From Chitinophagaceae bacterium DXS (GTDB lineage Bacteria; Bacteroidota; Bacteroidia; Chitinophagales; Chitinophagaceae): a stretch of DNA of 64,000 nt. The DNA is taken from assembly GCA_030345135.1 (NCBI GenBank), contig CP128386.1, positions 2,691,677 through 2,755,676 on the forward strand. The letters run 5' to 3'. This document shows positions 20,915 to 30,894 of this stretch, one piece after another. A model generated the notes under the pieces. The model was not told the origin of the DNA. It worked only from the letters and a program-made list of their open reading frames with translations, and did not search any database. A program made the translations under genes and the position numbers. Numbering within the stretch: position 1 is the stretch's first letter; every line of letters begins with the position of its first letter.

Positions 20915-21456
20915 CTGTCAGCGATCAGCTATCAGCTTTTAGCCCCTGGAGCGAAGGTCAAATCTTCCTTAACTAAATGACATTGGAGCGAAGGTGAAGA
21001 GAATATATTATTGGTAACGGCCGTCCCTGAACTATGTAGCTATCAGCTTTTAGCCTTTGGCGCGAAGGAGAACCCAATATATTGTTATTAGCCGCGATCC
21101 TTGGACTACCCATGCAGATATAAGATCGGAACGATGAAGTGATTGCGACGCAACAGGCGACGCTATGAATAGCTATCAGCTTTTAGCCTTTAGCTCGAAG
21201 TAGAACCCAATAAATTGTTATTAGCCGCCATCCTTGGACTATCCATGTAGATATAAGATCGGAACGATGAAGTGATTGCGACGCAACAGGCGATGCTATG
21301 AAAAACAGTAGCTGGTACTCAATAAAAAAATTATGTTTCTAAGCCTCAAAAAATGAATGTAGCAACTTCGGCCAACTGGGTTTTAGCGCTAAAATATTGT
21401 GAACATCTTCAAAATTGGACTAGGCTAATAGCTAATAGCTGATAGCTGACAGCTAA
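20911..21456. repeat. Gene-free repeat block: 133-bp tandem pair inside an inverted repeat
   Basis: Two adjacent 133-bp units (21037-21169 and 21170-21302) are nearly identical. Each starts TAGCTATCAGCTTTTAGCC and ends CAGGCGA(C/T)GCTATGAA. A more diverged third copy precedes them (about 20927-21036). The block is bounded by imperfect inverted arms, 20911-20943 (TAGCTGTCAGCGATCAGC..) and 21423-21456 (..GCTGATAGCTGACAGCTAA). The pbpC TAG stop is the first three bases of the left arm. No ORF of note. The rest, to 21573, is the secA leader. Confidence 0.8.
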
Positions 21457-21464
21457 TAATGCAC

Positions 21465-21472
21465 TACCTTTG
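21465..21472 (+). promoter_or_regulatory. -7 promoter box upstream of secA
   Basis: TACCTTTG, an exact TAnnTTTG match, about 100 bp before the secA ATG. The position 19 bp upstream has CTG, not TTG. A second, poorer candidate (TTTTG at 21499-21503, TAATTTTTG at 21525-21533) is nearer the gene. Confidence 0.45.
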
Positions 21473-21573
21473 ACGCCCTTGGACGAATTATTCTGCCATT
21501 TTGACCATGAGGGTTTTGGTTGCATAATTTTTGACCAGTAATCTTTTTTTAAACATAATAGCCATATAATTAT

Positions 21574-24500
21574 ATGTTAGGTTTTTTAAGCAAACTGCTA
21601 GGAGGCAACAAAAGCGAAAAGGATGTCAAGCAGATAGAACCTGTCATCAGGCAGGTAAACGAGCATTTCAGCAGGTTTCAGAGCCTGTCTAACGATGAGC
21701 TAAGAGGCAAAACTGTTGAATTCAAGCAGAGAATAACAGCGCATTTGTCTTCTATTGATAGTGATATCGAGCAGAAAAAACAGGCGGCAGAAAATCTTCC
21801 GGAAGATGACATTCAGTCAAAAGACGTTCTATATCAGGAAATTGACGCACTGAAAAAAGACCGCGACAAAAAAATTGAAGAAGCACTGAATGAAATCATG
21901 CCCGAAGCGTTTGCTGTTGTAAAAGAAACTGCGCGCAGGTTTAAGGAAAACACCGAAGTTGTTTCTACAGCAACAGATCTTGATAGGAATCTAAGCGTTC
22001 AAAAAGACTATATCACCATAAACGGTGAATCTTCCATATTTAAAAATTCATGGACCGCAGCTGGCGGACAGGTTACCTGGAACATGGTTCACTACGATGT
22101 TCAGCTGATCGGCGGTGCTGTGCTTCACCAGGGTAAGATCGCTGAAATGGCTACGGGTGAAGGTAAAACGCTTGTTTCCACCCTGCCTGCTTATCTGAAT
22201 GCACTAGCCGGTGAAGGTGTTCACGTGGTTACAGTGAATGATTACCTGGCACGTCGTGACTCTGAGTGGAACGGTCCTATTTTCGAATGGCTTGGCCTGA
22301 CTGTAGATTGTATTGACAAACATCAGCCCAATACATCTGCGCGCCGCAATGCTTACATGGCGGATATTACCTACGGTACAAATAACGAATTTGGTTTTGA
22401 CTATCTCCGCGATAACATGGTCCACAACCCGGATGAGATGGTTCAACGTAAGCACCATTTTGCGATGGTGGATGAGGTGGACTCCGTATTGATTGATGAC
22501 GCAAGAACACCGTTGATCATTTCCGGTCCGATTGGCCGTGATGATAATACCCAGCAATTCTTCGATCTGAAACCAAGAATCGAAAAATTGGTTGAAGCGC
22601 AAAAACGCGCGACCAACCTGTTTTTAAATGAAGCAAAAAAGAAAATAGCCGAAGGCAACGACGATCCTAAAGATGGAGGTCTGGCTTTGTATCGTGCATT
22701 CCGTGGCTTACCGAAGAACAGTGCTTTGATCAAATTCCTGAGTGAGCCGGGTATGCGTGTGAAGCTGCAGAAATCTGAAAACTATTACCTGGCGGATCAG
22801 CAACGCGAAATGCCTAAAGCTGACGCTGAACTGTTTTTCTATATTGACGAAAAAAATAATTCAGTTGAATTAACCGATAAGGGTATTCAGTTGATCACGG
22901 GTTCTGGTGAAGATCCTAACTTCTTCGTGATTCCGGATATTGGTGTCGATCTCGCTGCTATTGATAATTCAGGAGGTGCAACAGAAGAAAAATTGCATCA
23001 AAAAGAAGCATTGTTGAATGATTACGCCGTTAAAGCTGATCGTATCCACACTGTTCAGCAGTTGTTAAAGGCCTACACGCTTTTCGATAAGGATGTTGAA
23101 TACGTCGTAATGGAAGGTGCGGTAAAGATCGTTGACGAACAGACAGGCCGTATTATGGAGGGCCGTCGTTACAGCGATGGTTTACACCAGGCAATTGAAG
23201 CGAAAGAGAATGTAAAGATTGAAGCTACTACACAAACTTATGCAACAATCACTTTGCAAAACTTCTTCCGTATGTACCACAAGCTTGCGGGCATGACCGG
23301 TACAGCGGAAACAGAGGCTGCAGAGTTCTGGAGCATCTACAAACTGGATGTAGTTACAATTCCTACCAACATACCTGTAACAAGAAAAGACGAACACGAT
23401 CTTATCTATAAAACCAAGAAAGAAAAATACACAGCTATTGTTGATAAGATAGTTGAATTAAAAGATGCCGGGCGTCCTGTTCTGGTGGGTACAACATCTG
23501 TAGAAGTGAGTGAATTACTGAGCCGTATCCTACGCCAGAAACAAATTGCGCACAATGTGTTAAACGCCAAGCAGCACGCGAAAGAAGCACAGATTGTAGC
23601 TGAAGCAGGTTTAGCTGGCGCTGTTACCATTGCCACCAACATGGCCGGTCGTGGTACGGATATTAAGCTTGGACCTGGTGTTAAAGATGCTGGTGGTCTG
23701 GCAATTATAGGTACTGAAAGACACGACAGCCGTCGTGTGGACAGGCAGTTACGCGGTCGTGCCGGTCGTCAGGGAGATCCGGGATCTTCTCAGTTCTATG
23801 TATCCCTGGAAGATGATCTGATGCGTATGTTTGGTAGTGACCGTATTGCTAAAGTGATGGATTTTGCGGGTTACAAGGAAGGCGAAGTGATTCAGCACAG
23901 CATGATCACCAAATCAATTGAAAGAGCACAGAAAAAAGTAGAAGAAAACAACTACGGTATCCGTAAACGGTTGTTGGAATACGATGATGTAATGAACAAA
24001 CAACGTACGGTTATCTATACAAAACGTAACCACGCGCTGTTTGGCGAACGTCTTGCGCTTGATCTTGACAACGCGATTTATGATGTTGCAGAAGGCCTGA
24101 TCAATACTTTCAAAGAAAACAATGACTACGAAGGATTCAAATTGGAAGCAATTATCAACTTCGGTCTGGACACAGTAATAACTCAGGATGAATTTGGTAA
24201 GTCAAATGCACAGCAACTGACAGATAAATTATACCATGAGGCTTCAGAGAATTACCTCCGCCGCAAGCACAACATCATGCAGAATGCATTGCCTGTATTC
24301 CAGAATATAAGGGAAACACAGGGCGCGCATATCGAGAATGTAGTTGTGCCGTTTACTGATGGAAGAAGGGGCTTGCAGGTATTGTCTAACCTGGATAAAA
24401 CCATACAAACCGGTGGTGCTGAATTAACCAATGCATTGGAGCGCACCATCACGCTGGCGTTTATTGATGATGCATGGAAAGAACATCTGCGTTCTATGGA

Positions 24501-24897
24501 CGATCTGAAACAAAGCGTTCAGACAGCTTACTATGAACAAAAAGATCCATTGGTTATCTACAAACAGGAAGCTTACATGCTCTTCAAACAAATGGATAGC
24601 ACTGTAAACAAGGACATTGTTAACTTCCTGAGTCATGGTGATATTCCTGTTGAACAGGCTGACAACGGCCAGATAAAAGCCGGAAGAGAGCAAAGGACAG
24701 ACATGAGCAATATGCATGTTAACAAAGCTCAAATTGATGAAAGAGGCAATGACTATGCAGCAAATGAAAATGACTATTATGATCCTACTCCGGTAAAACA
24801 GGAACCCGTAAAGGTTGGTCCGAAAATAGGCAGAAACGACCCATGCCCTTGCGGTAGTGGTAAGAAGTATAAGAACTGCCACGGGAAAGACCTGTAA
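21574..24897 (+). CDS. secA: Preprotein translocase ATPase SecA
   Basis: 1107 aa, long as in other Bacteroidota (E. coli 901). Walker A is [17 protein letters not shown] and the DEAD-like box is [36 protein letters not shown] and [28 protein letters not shown] form motor domain 2. A zinc-binding SecB/lipid tail, [18 protein letters not shown], ends the protein with CxCx8CH. It drives Sec-dependent export through SecYEG (secY is also in this window). An N-terminal insert with charged coiled-coil character lies near residues 55-110. Its TAA stop is followed within 7 bases by ATGTACGATG word repeats. Confidence 0.98.
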   Translation: MLGFLSKLLGGNKSEKDVKQIEPVIRQVNEHFSRFQSLSNDELRGKTVEFKQRITAHLSSIDSDIEQKKQAAENLPEDDIQSKDVLYQEIDALKKDRDKKIEEALNEIMPEAFAVVKETARRFKENTEVVSTATDLDRNLSVQKDYITINGESSIFKNSWTAAGGQVTWNMVHYDVQLIGGAVLHQGKIAEMATGEGKTLVSTLPAYLNALAGEGVHVVTVNDYLARRDSEWNGPIFEWLGLTVDCIDKHQPNTSARRNAYMADITYGTNNEFGFDYLRDNMVHNPDEMVQRKHHFAMVDEVDSVLIDDARTPLIISGPIGRDDNTQQFFDLKPRIEKLVEAQKRATNLFLNEAKKKIAEGNDDPKDGGLALYRAFRGLPKNSALIKFLSEPGMRVKLQKSENYYLADQQREMPKADAELFFYIDEKNNSVELTDKGIQLITGSGEDPNFFVIPDIGVDLAAIDNSGGATEEKLHQKEALLNDYAVKADRIHTVQQLLKAYTLFDKDVEYVVMEGAVKIVDEQTGRIMEGRRYSDGLHQAIEAKENVKIEATTQTYATITLQNFFRMYHKLAGMTGTAETEAAEFWSIYKLDVVTIPTNIPVTRKDEHDLIYKTKKEKYTAIVDKIVELKDAGRPVLVGTTSVEVSELLSRILRQKQIAHNVLNAKQHAKEAQIVAEAGLAGAVTIATNMAGRGTDIKLGPGVKDAGGLAIIGTERHDSRRVDRQLRGRAGRQGDPGSSQFYVSLEDDLMRMFGSDRIAKVMDFAGYKEGEVIQHSMITKSIERAQKKVEENNYGIRKRLLEYDDVMNKQRTVIYTKRNHALFGERLALDLDNAIYDVAEGLINTFKENNDYEGFKLEAIINFGLDTVITQDEFGKSNAQQLTDKLYHEASENYLRRKHNIMQNALPVFQNIRETQGAHIENVVVPFTDGRRGLQVLSNLDKTIQTGGAELTNALERTITLAFIDDAWKEHLRSMDDLKQSVQTAYYEQKDPLVIYKQEAYMLFKQMDSTVNKDIVNFLSHGDIPVEQADNGQIKAGREQRTDMSNMHVNKAQIDERGNDYAANENDYYDPTPVKQEPVKVGPKIGRNDPCPCGSGKKYKNCHGKDL

Positions 24898-24901
24898 CTG
24901 A

Positions 24902-25158
24902 AATGTATGATGTTAGATGTACGGTGTACGATGTACGATGTACGATGTAATATGTACGATGTAATATTGCGAAAGCATTATAGATAATGAGCCGCTCGAT
25001 TGAGCGGCTTTTTTATTTGATTTGAAATTTGAGATTTGAAATTTGAAATGGATGGCAACGCAGTTGCATCAAAACTAACCACAGAGTTATAGGAGTTTTT
25101 TCACAGAGCCCAGGCCCCGCACCTCATTTTCAATTGTCAAATTTCAATTCTCAATTAA
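24902..25158. repeat. Three word-repeat families between secA and glyA
   Basis: In the stretch 24898-25236 there is no gene. 24902-24966 carries GTACGATGTACGATGTA words, 25016-25049 TTTGAAATTTGAGATTTG words, and 25128-25158 CAATTGTCAAATTTCAATT words. The first family recurs on the other strand at 43345-43378 and 43803-43876. Confidence 0.6.
24991..25014 (+). terminator. Rho-independent terminator of secA
   Basis: GCCGCTC (24991-24997), loop GATT, GAGCGGC (25002-25008), then six T. It lies 94 bp after the secA stop, beyond the word repeat. Confidence 0.85.
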
Positions 25159-25187
25159 TTCAACCGTTCAACTTTATTAAGTTCCAC

Positions 25188-25218
25188 TTTGCCCTCTCCC
25201 CGTTAAGAGCTATTTTTG
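25188..25218 (+). promoter_or_regulatory. Promoter of glyA
   Basis: TTTG (25188-25191), a 19-bp spacer, then TATTTTTG (25211-25218): a full match to the Bacteroidota consensus. It overlaps the TTG at 25216, so that codon cannot be the translation start. The ATG at 25237 is left with a short leader. Confidence 0.8.
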
Positions 25219-25236
25219 CGGCAAATTTCAAAACAA

Positions 25237-26520
25237 ATGCAAAGAGACACTTTGGTTTTCGATCTTATCCGCAAGGAATTGGAGCGTCAACGTCATGGAA
25301 TTGAACTGATTGCCTCCGAGAACTTCACCAGCACGCAGGTAATGCAGGCCATGGGAAATGTAATGACCAACAAATATGCTGAAGGTTATCCCGGCAGACG
25401 TTATTATGGTGGCTGCGAAATCGTTGACCAGACTGAGCAACTTGCAATCGACCGTTTGAAACAGATCTTTAACCTGGAATACGCTAACGTTCAACCACAT
25501 AGCGGTGCACAAGCGAATGCTGCGGTTGCTTTGGCTGTATTACAGCCAGGCGACACGACGCTTGGTCTTGACCTGAGCATGGGCGGCCACCTTACGCACG
25601 GTTCACCCGTTAACTATTCCGGTAAATTATATAACGCCCAGTTTTACGGCGTTGGAAAAGAAGATGGACGTGTAGATTACGATCAGCTGGAAGCGAGAGC
25701 CCGCGAAGTAAAACCTAAATTGATCATATGCGGCGCCAGCGCTTACAGCCGCGACTGGGATTATGCACGTATCCGTAAAGTAGCCGATGAAGTTGGCGCG
25801 TTGGTTATGGCAGACATCGCTCACCCTGCAGGTTTGATCGCTAAGAAATTGTTGAATGATCCTTTTGATCATTGCCATATCGTAACATCTACTACACACA
25901 AAACTTTACGCGGACCCCGCGGTGGTATCATCATGATGCGTAAAGATTTCGAAAACCCATGGGGACATAAAGATCCTAAAGGCAATATCAGAATGATGAG
26001 CAGCTTGCTGGATCTGGCAGTTTTTCCAGGCATTCAGGGTGGTCCGTTAGAACACGTGATCGCTGCAAAAGCTATTGCTTTCGGAGAAATATTAAGTGAT
26101 GAATACACGCAGTATGCCCACCAGGTAGTTAAGAATGCCCAGGCTATGGCTAAAGCTTTTGTTGAAAAAGAATACCAGATCATCAGCGGCGGCACGGATA
26201 ACCACCTGATGCTGATCGATCTTCGCAATAAAAACATCAGTGGTAAAAAGGCTGAGCAGGTGCTTGTTCAGGCTGATATTACCGCTAACAAAAACATGGT
26301 TCCTTACGATGATAAGAGCGCTTTCGTTACCAGCGGTGTACGTTTTGGTGTTGCAGCCATCACAACCCGCGGTATGAAAGAAGAACACATGCAGTTTGTA
26401 GTAAATGCAATTGACAATGTGTTAATGAATGCGGATGATGCGGCTGTTATTAACACCGTAAGAAAACAGGTAAATGAATTTATGGATCAGTTCGCTTTAT
26501 ATCCGGACTGGGGAATTTAG
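25237..26520 (+). CDS. glyA: Serine hydroxymethyltransferase
   Basis: 427 aa from ATG 25237 ([18 protein letters not shown]). An in-frame TTG at 25216 would add seven residues but lies inside the promoter. PLP enzyme that interconverts serine and glycine and feeds one-carbon units to folate. Conserved blocks: [36 protein letters not shown], the PLP-Lys segment [15 protein letters not shown] (Lys of THKT) and [15 protein letters not shown]. Length and order are standard. It is monocistronic, with its own promoter and a hairpin terminator. Confidence 0.98.
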   Translation: MQRDTLVFDLIRKELERQRHGIELIASENFTSTQVMQAMGNVMTNKYAEGYPGRRYYGGCEIVDQTEQLAIDRLKQIFNLEYANVQPHSGAQANAAVALAVLQPGDTTLGLDLSMGGHLTHGSPVNYSGKLYNAQFYGVGKEDGRVDYDQLEARAREVKPKLIICGASAYSRDWDYARIRKVADEVGALVMADIAHPAGLIAKKLLNDPFDHCHIVTSTTHKTLRGPRGGIIMMRKDFENPWGHKDPKGNIRMMSSLLDLAVFPGIQGGPLEHVIAAKAIAFGEILSDEYTQYAHQVVKNAQAMAKAFVEKEYQIISGGTDNHLMLIDLRNKNISGKKAEQVLVQADITANKNMVPYDDKSAFVTSGVRFGVAAITTRGMKEEHMQFVVNAIDNVLMNADDAAVINTVRKQVNEFMDQFALYPDWGI

Positions 26521-26543
26521 TTTTTTTGAAGTCCCACCAGGTA

Positions 26544-26583
26544 AGCAAGCCCATGTACGTTAAGTATGTGGGTTTGTTGTTTT
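26544..26583 (+). terminator. Terminator of glyA
   Basis: A 15-bp RNA stem with four G-U pairs (AGCAAGCCCATGTAC 26544-26558, loop GTTAA, GTATGTGGGTTTGTT 26564-26578) is followed by GTTTTG. It sits just after the glyA stop. Confidence 0.65.
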
Positions 26584-26630
26584 GGGGACCGGCTGAAGAA
26601 GTCGCTCCGCGAAGCCATTATTTAAAAGGG

Positions 26631-27866
26631 CTATCTATTAGTATGGTTTGATGCAATTGCTTTTGCAGCAATAAACCCGCTGGTCCAGGCGTGCTGAAAA
26701 TTAAAGCCACCGGTAATGCCATCCACATCCATTATCTCACCGGCAAAGAACAAACCCGGCATGATCTTGCTCTGCATGGTGTTCACATCTATTTCAGAGA
26801 GTTTGATGCCACCACATGTGACAAATTCCTCTTTAAAGGTCGTCTTACCATTCACCTCGAAAGATTGCGATACCAAATGTTGTATAAGCTTATTTTGCTG
26901 AGAAGAACCAAGACTTCCCCATTTAACATCATCACCAATACCGCATTGTTGTAAAAGGTATTGCCACAACCGGTTTGGTAAACCGAATGGATTTTTATTG
27001 TGAACCACTTGTGCTGATAGCCTGTTTCTCAATGAACTCCATTCATTACGCAAGTCCTGTTCATTATACTGAGGAACCCAGTTTACCGTAATATTGAAGC
27101 GATAATTTTTCTCGGCAAGAATTCTGGCGCCCCAGGCTGATGTACGCAGTACAACCGGCCCGCTCATGCCCCAGTGTGTTATTAATAAGGGACCTTCTTC
27201 ATGCAGTTTAGTTCCGGCAACTTTTACTACCGCTTCTTCAACGCTTACCCCCATCAACTGCGTAATGGTATTTCCCGGCATATTGAAAGTAAACAAAGAA
27301 GGCACCGGACTTTCAATTGAATGACCGGTTGCTTTTAACCAGTCAAATTGCAGCGTTTTAGGAAATCCGCCGCAGGCGATACATAGATAATCAGTTTCGA
27401 ACTTACGGCCATCATTAAGGTCTAATAAAAAGCGCCCTGCAGGTTTCGTTACCTGTCTCACATCTGCATTCATCACAATTTCAATCCTGTGTTTATCGGC
27501 TTCGCGCAAGAGGCAGTCAATAATTGTCTGCGAGTTATCTGTAACAGGAAACATTCTACCGTCGCCTTCCGTTTTCAATCTTACGCCACGTTCCTCAAAC
27601 CATTTGACCGTATCATTTGTATTGAACCAGTGAAATGCTTTTTTTAGAAAATTAACTCCGCGTGGATACCGCTTAACAAGCTCCGGAATTTCAAAACACG
27701 CGTGCGTCGTGTTGCATCTGCCGCCACCACTCACCTTAACTTTCGAAAGAAGCTTGCTACTTTTTTCTACGATTATCACCTCCAACGCCGGGTTCATCCT
27801 TGCAGCATTAACTGCACAGAAAAAACCGGCTGCCCCTCCTCCTATTACAATTAGTCGCTTTTGCAT
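26631..27866 (-). CDS. HI0933/YhiN-family NAD(P)/FAD-dependent oxidoreductase
   Basis: 411 aa. The N-terminal Rossmann FAD site is VIGGGAAGFFCAVNAAR. KVKVSGGGRCNTTHACF and the C-terminal PGLFFAGEIMDVDGITGGFNFQHAWTSG (dinucleotide-binding GD-type box; quoted in part here) are diagnostic of the HI0933 flavoprotein family (YhiN, also BaiN-like). The physiological substrate is unknown for most members. It lies downstream of map on the same strand, separated by a long inverted repeat, in the place where infA/rpmJ/rpsM would be expected in the usual gene order. ATG 27866 is a good start (MQKRLIVIGGGAAG). Confidence 0.9.
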   Translation of the reverse strand: MQKRLIVIGGGAAGFFCAVNAARMNPALEVIIVEKSSKLLSKVKVSGGGRCNTTHACFEIPELVKRYPRGVNFLKKAFHWFNTNDTVKWFEERGVRLKTEGDGRMFPVTDNSQTIIDCLLREADKHRIEIVMNADVRQVTKPAGRFLLDLNDGRKFETDYLCIACGGFPKTLQFDWLKATGHSIESPVPSLFTFNMPGNTITQLMGVSVEEAVVKVAGTKLHEEGPLLITHWGMSGPVVLRTSAWGARILAEKNYRFNITVNWVPQYNEQDLRNEWSSLRNRLSAQVVHNKNPFGLPNRLWQYLLQQCGIGDDVKWGSLGSSQQNKLIQHLVSQSFEVNGKTTFKEEFVTCGGIKLSEIDVNTMQSKIMPGLFFAGEIMDVDGITGGFNFQHAWTSGFIAAKAIASNHTNR

Positions 27867-27883
27867 TCAATCTGGTTACAAAT

Positions 27884-27951
27884 TCAAAAGTCAAAATTCA
27901 AAAGTCTAAACCTTTGCATCGGTCTTTCAACTTTTGAATTTTGACTTTTGA
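27884..27951. repeat. Perfect 22-bp inverted repeat after map
   Basis: The arms 27884-27905 and 27930-27951 are exact reverse complements (TCAAAAGTCAAAATTCAAAA..), with a 24-nt loop. The map TAA stop at 27960 is joined directly to the outer words (TAAGTCAAAACTCAAAAG on the minus strand). It could act as a terminator-like or mRNA-stabilising hairpin. Confidence 0.8.
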
Positions 27952-27959
27952 GTTTTGAC

Positions 27960-28760
27960 TTAATAAGTTGTGTTTAAATTCGGATTTGTCTTTTCAGCAG
28001 CTTCGATGATGCTGTAATCAGATAAGATCAATGCTTTGCCTTTTTTTACGCAAACGTTGTGTTCAAAATGCACCGAAGGTTTTCCATCTCTTGTCTTCAC
28101 TGTCCAGCCGTCATCTTCAGTATACACATCCTTTGCCCCCATATTGATCATCGGTTCAATGGCCAAAACAACGTTTTCTTTCAGCTTAGGACCAGTTCCG
28201 CGTTTACCAAAATTAGGAACCTGCGGATCTTCATGCATGCGGCGACCAATACCATGACCAACCAGCTCTCTTACAACTCCATATCCATGTTTCTTTTCAG
28301 TATAATCCTGAATTGCGAAAGCAATATCACCAATCCTGTTTCCAATAATTGCTTTTTCTATTCCCTTTGCCAGTGAATCTTTTGTCACACGTACCAGTTG
28401 CAGCACTTCCGGGGTTGCTTCACCTAAAACAAATGTGTAGGCGTGCTCGCCAACAAAGCCATTCCTGGTGAAACCCGCATCAATAGAAACAATATCACCT
28501 TCTTTCAGCGCCACATTGTTCGGAAAGCCATGAACCACAACATCATTTACCGAAGCACAAATGCTGTACGGATATCCGTTGTAGTTTAGGAAAGATGGAA
28601 TGCCCTTGTTGTCCAGGATCATTGTTTTACACATCTGATCAATCTGCAAAGTGGTCATTCCCGGTTTCAAAACTTTTGCAACTTCAGCAAGCATTTTACT
28701 TACCTGGGTTGCATTTTCCTTCATAATTGCTATCTCAGCCTCTGTTTTATATATAATCAT
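27960..28760 (-). CDS. map: Methionine aminopeptidase type I
   Basis: 266 aa from ATG 28760 (MIIYKTEAEIAIMKENA). An upstream ATG at 28781 would add MSRRFNG, but AGGAG lies 7-12 bases before 28760, which favours the shorter form. It removes N-terminal Met from nascent proteins. The metal-binding residues are in VSIDAGF (Asp), GEHAYTFV (Asp is replaced by His-Ala in the usual D-A segment; see the HGIGRRMHEDPQVPNFG and IEPMINMG blocks for the other ligands) and VHFEHNVCV. Normal length. It follows secY, as in most S10-spc clusters, but a hairpin terminator separates the two. Confidence 0.94.
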   Translation of the reverse strand: MIIYKTEAEIAIMKENATQVSKMLAEVAKVLKPGMTTLQIDQMCKTMILDNKGIPSFLNYNGYPYSICASVNDVVVHGFPNNVALKEGDIVSIDAGFTRNGFVGEHAYTFVLGEATPEVLQLVRVTKDSLAKGIEKAIIGNRIGDIAFAIQDYTEKKHGYGVVRELVGHGIGRRMHEDPQVPNFGKRGTGPKLKENVVLAIEPMINMGAKDVYTEDDGWTVKTRDGKPSVHFEHNVCVKKGKALILSDYSIIEAAEKTNPNLNTTY

Positions 28761-28798
28761 GCCGTTAAATCTCCTGCTCATTTAAAAATTTATGCCGG

Positions 28799-28806
28799 CA
28801 AATTTA
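28799..28806 (-). promoter_or_regulatory. Possible -7 box for map
   Basis: The minus strand reads TAAATTTG, matching TAnnTTTG, 39 bp before the map start and just downstream of the secY terminator. No -33 TTG was found at the proper distance. Confidence 0.35.
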
Positions 28807-28835
28807 ATCATATTTCCGGCATTCTCTAAAAGCAA

Positions 28836-28864
28836 AAACCTGTCAGTTAATGGCTGACAGGTTT
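28836..28864 (-). terminator. Terminator between secY and map
   Basis: On the minus strand AAACCTGTCAG, a 7-nt loop and CTGACAGGTTT form an 11-bp stem followed by TTGCTTTT. It lies 32 bp after the secY stop. Confidence 0.8.
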
Positions 28865-28896
28865 TCGTTTATATCGGGTGTATTACACTTCGTTAA

Positions 28897-30243
28897 TTAG
28901 TAGCTCGCTTGTGTAGTTGTTTGTCTACCCTGAACACGTCCACCTTTCATCAATCCATCATATTGACGCATCAACAGGTGAGTTTCAATTTGTTGCAGTG
29001 TATCCAAAATAACACCAACCATGATCAGCAAAGAAGTACCACCGAAGAAAGTACTGAATGACTGAGTAACACCTAAACGCTGAGCGAAACCAGGTAAAAT
29101 ACCTACCAGCGCAAGAAATACCGCACCCGGTAAAGTGATTCTATCCATGATCGCACCAATGTAATCAGCTGTTGGCTGACCAGGTTTAACACCAGGAATA
29201 AATCCGTTGTTACGTTTCAGATCTTCACTCATTTGCTTGGGGTTGAAGATCAATGCAGTGTAAAGGAAGGTAAACCCTATCACCATTACTGCATAGATCA
29301 CCATGTACCAGGCGTTGCTATGATCAGAGAATATTTTCGTAATACCCCCTTTAGATTCCAGATTTGTAAAAGAAACCAATGTAGGCAGGAACATGATTGC
29401 CTGAGCAAAGATGATCGGCATTACACCAGCACTGTTCACTTTCAAGGGAAGGAACTGTCTCGCACCACCAAATTGTCTGTTGCCAATAATTTGTTTTGCG
29501 TAGTTCACAGGAATTTTTCTAACACCCTGAACAAGGATGATCAATCCCATGATGATCGCGATAAGAATAGCAACTTCAATTAAGAAGATCAACAATCCAC
29601 CACCGCCTTTAGCTTGTTTTGCACCAAACTCCTGGATGATTGATTTTGGAAGGCGGGCAAGGATACCAACCATGATGATGATAGAAGTACCGTTACCTAA
29701 GCCTTTATCCTGGATCTTTTCACCCAACCACATTACAAACAAAGTACCTGCGGTTAAAACAATAATGGTAGAAACAAAGAAATAGCTACTATAAGCAGGA
29801 ATCAGCGCTTCCTGGTATCCCGGGCTCTTTAAGTACGCAACGTAAGCACCAGCCTGGAAGATTGTCACAAGAACAGTCAGGTAACGAGTCCACTGATTGA
29901 TCTTTTTGCGGCCGCTATCACCTTCTTTCTGCACTTTCTGTAACTGAGGAACCAGGATGGTCATCAGCTGCATGAAGATAGACGCAGAGATGTATGGCAT
30001 AATTCCTAAAGCAAGAATAGAAGCCTGGGAGAATGCGCCACCAGCAAAGGTGTCAAACAAGCCCAGCAAGCCATTTTTACTTGCATTAGCAGCAGCTGTC
30101 TCAATTTTATTAGGATCGATACCCGGTAATACGATATGAGTACCGAATCTGTAAACCAACACTAAGCCCAGGGTTACCACTATCTTGGTACGTAACTCCT
30201 CAATGCTCCATATGTTCTTTAAAGTCTGTATTAGCTTTTTCAC
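28897..30243 (-). CDS. secY: Protein translocase channel subunit SecY
   Basis: 448 aa, ten predicted membrane segments. Typical blocks are KIVVTLGLVLVYRFGTHIVLPG at the N-terminus (quoted in full only to position 20 in other analyses), MPYISASIFMQLM, KIPVNYAKQIIGNRQFGGARQFLPLKVN (cytosolic loop 4-5) and NNGFIPGVKPGQPTADYI. It forms the pore of SecYEG in the inner membrane and works with SecA, also encoded in this window. Located after rplO, as usual. A terminator-like hairpin in the rplO-secY gap may tune its expression. Confidence 0.97.
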   Translation of the reverse strand: MKKLIQTLKNIWSIEELRTKIVVTLGLVLVYRFGTHIVLPGIDPNKIETAAANASKNGLLGLFDTFAGGAFSQASILALGIMPYISASIFMQLMTILVPQLQKVQKEGDSGRKKINQWTRYLTVLVTIFQAGAYVAYLKSPGYQEALIPAYSSYFFVSTIIVLTAGTLFVMWLGEKIQDKGLGNGTSIIIMVGILARLPKSIIQEFGAKQAKGGGGLLIFLIEVAILIAIIMGLIILVQGVRKIPVNYAKQIIGNRQFGGARQFLPLKVNSAGVMPIIFAQAIMFLPTLVSFTNLESKGGITKIFSDHSNAWYMVIYAVMVIGFTFLYTALIFNPKQMSEDLKRNNGFIPGVKPGQPTADYIGAIMDRITLPGAVFLALVGILPGFAQRLGVTQSFSTFFGGTSLLIMVGVILDTLQQIETHLLMRQYDGLMKGGRVQGRQTTTQASY

Positions 30244-30270
30244 GTGACAGAGGTTAATAAGTGATTTTTA

Positions 30271-30296
30271 GACAAAAAGACGCACCCGGAGATGCG
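30271..30296 (-). terminator. Attenuator-like hairpin between rplO and secY
   Basis: On the minus strand CGCATC, loop TCCG and GGTGCG (30296 to 30281) are followed by TCTTTTTGTC. The stem is short with one G-U pair, so partial termination inside the operon is more likely than a full stop. Confidence 0.5.
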
Positions 30297-30316
30297 CCTA
30301 ACAAATATCGTCTTTT

Positions 30317-30766
30317 TTATTTTAAAACTTCAACACTTCCGCCAGCCGCTTCAATAGCAGATTTTGCTTTTTCGCTAACAGCATTTACCTTAAATGTAAG
30401 TTTAGTTTTCAATTCACCATTGCCTAACACTTTCACTTTATCGGTACGGGAAATTAAACCATTGATGTACAGGTTCTCAAGGCTGATTTCAGTGAATCCG
30501 TATTTGTCAGCCAGCTCTTCGATCTGACCGATGTTGAATACTCTGAATTCAACGCGGTTACCGTTTTTGAAACCACGTTTAGGGATACGACGCTGAATTG
30601 GCATCTGACCACCTTCGTGTGCGTTCTTACGCTGATAACCGGCACGGCTCTGCCCACCTTTGTTACCTTTTGTAGAAGTTCCACCTTTACCGGAAGCTTC
30701 ACCACGACCTAAACGTTTTTCTTTGTGTACGGAACCTGCTGCAGGTTGTAAATTGTGTAGTTTCAT
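30317..30766 (-). CDS. rplO: 50S ribosomal protein L15
   Basis: 149 aa from ATG 30766 (MKLHNLQPAAGSVHKEKRLG). A longer frame from 30787 adds MSKKSRV, which is not conserved. The Gly-rich N-terminal arm GRGEASGKGGTSTKGNKGGQSR and RRIPKRGF are typical of L15, which threads into 23S rRNA and acts late in 50S assembly. It lies between rpmD and secY, the standard spc order. The gap to rpmD contains a perfect inverted repeat. Confidence 0.97.
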   Translation of the reverse strand: MKLHNLQPAAGSVHKEKRLGRGEASGKGGTSTKGNKGGQSRAGYQRKNAHEGGQMPIQRRIPKRGFKNGNRVEFRVFNIGQIEELADKYGFTEISLENLYINGLISRTDKVKVLGNGELKTKLTFKVNAVSEKAKSAIEAAGGSVEVLK

Positions 30767-30829
30767 AACTCTTGATTTTTTACTCAACGGGGAATCGCCC
30801 CTCGCTTTTGTTTAATGGATTGCGAAAAT

Positions 30830-30887
30830 AGTAAAATGCTAAATGCAATGCGAAATTAAATTCACATTAAGCATTTAGCATTTTACT
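30830..30887. repeat. Perfect inverted repeat between rpmD and rplO
   Basis: GTAAAATGCTAAATGC (30831-30846) and its exact complement (30871-30886) form a 16-bp stem, 17 bp with the flanking A-T, around a 24-nt loop. It starts eight bases after the rpmD stop. No T-run follows, so it is not a classical terminator. Confidence 0.8.
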
Positions 30888-30894
30888 TATTCAA

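Noticed and set aside
25216-25236. Upstream TTG start for glyA
   Set aside because: The codon lies inside the -7 promoter box and the added residues are not part of the family.
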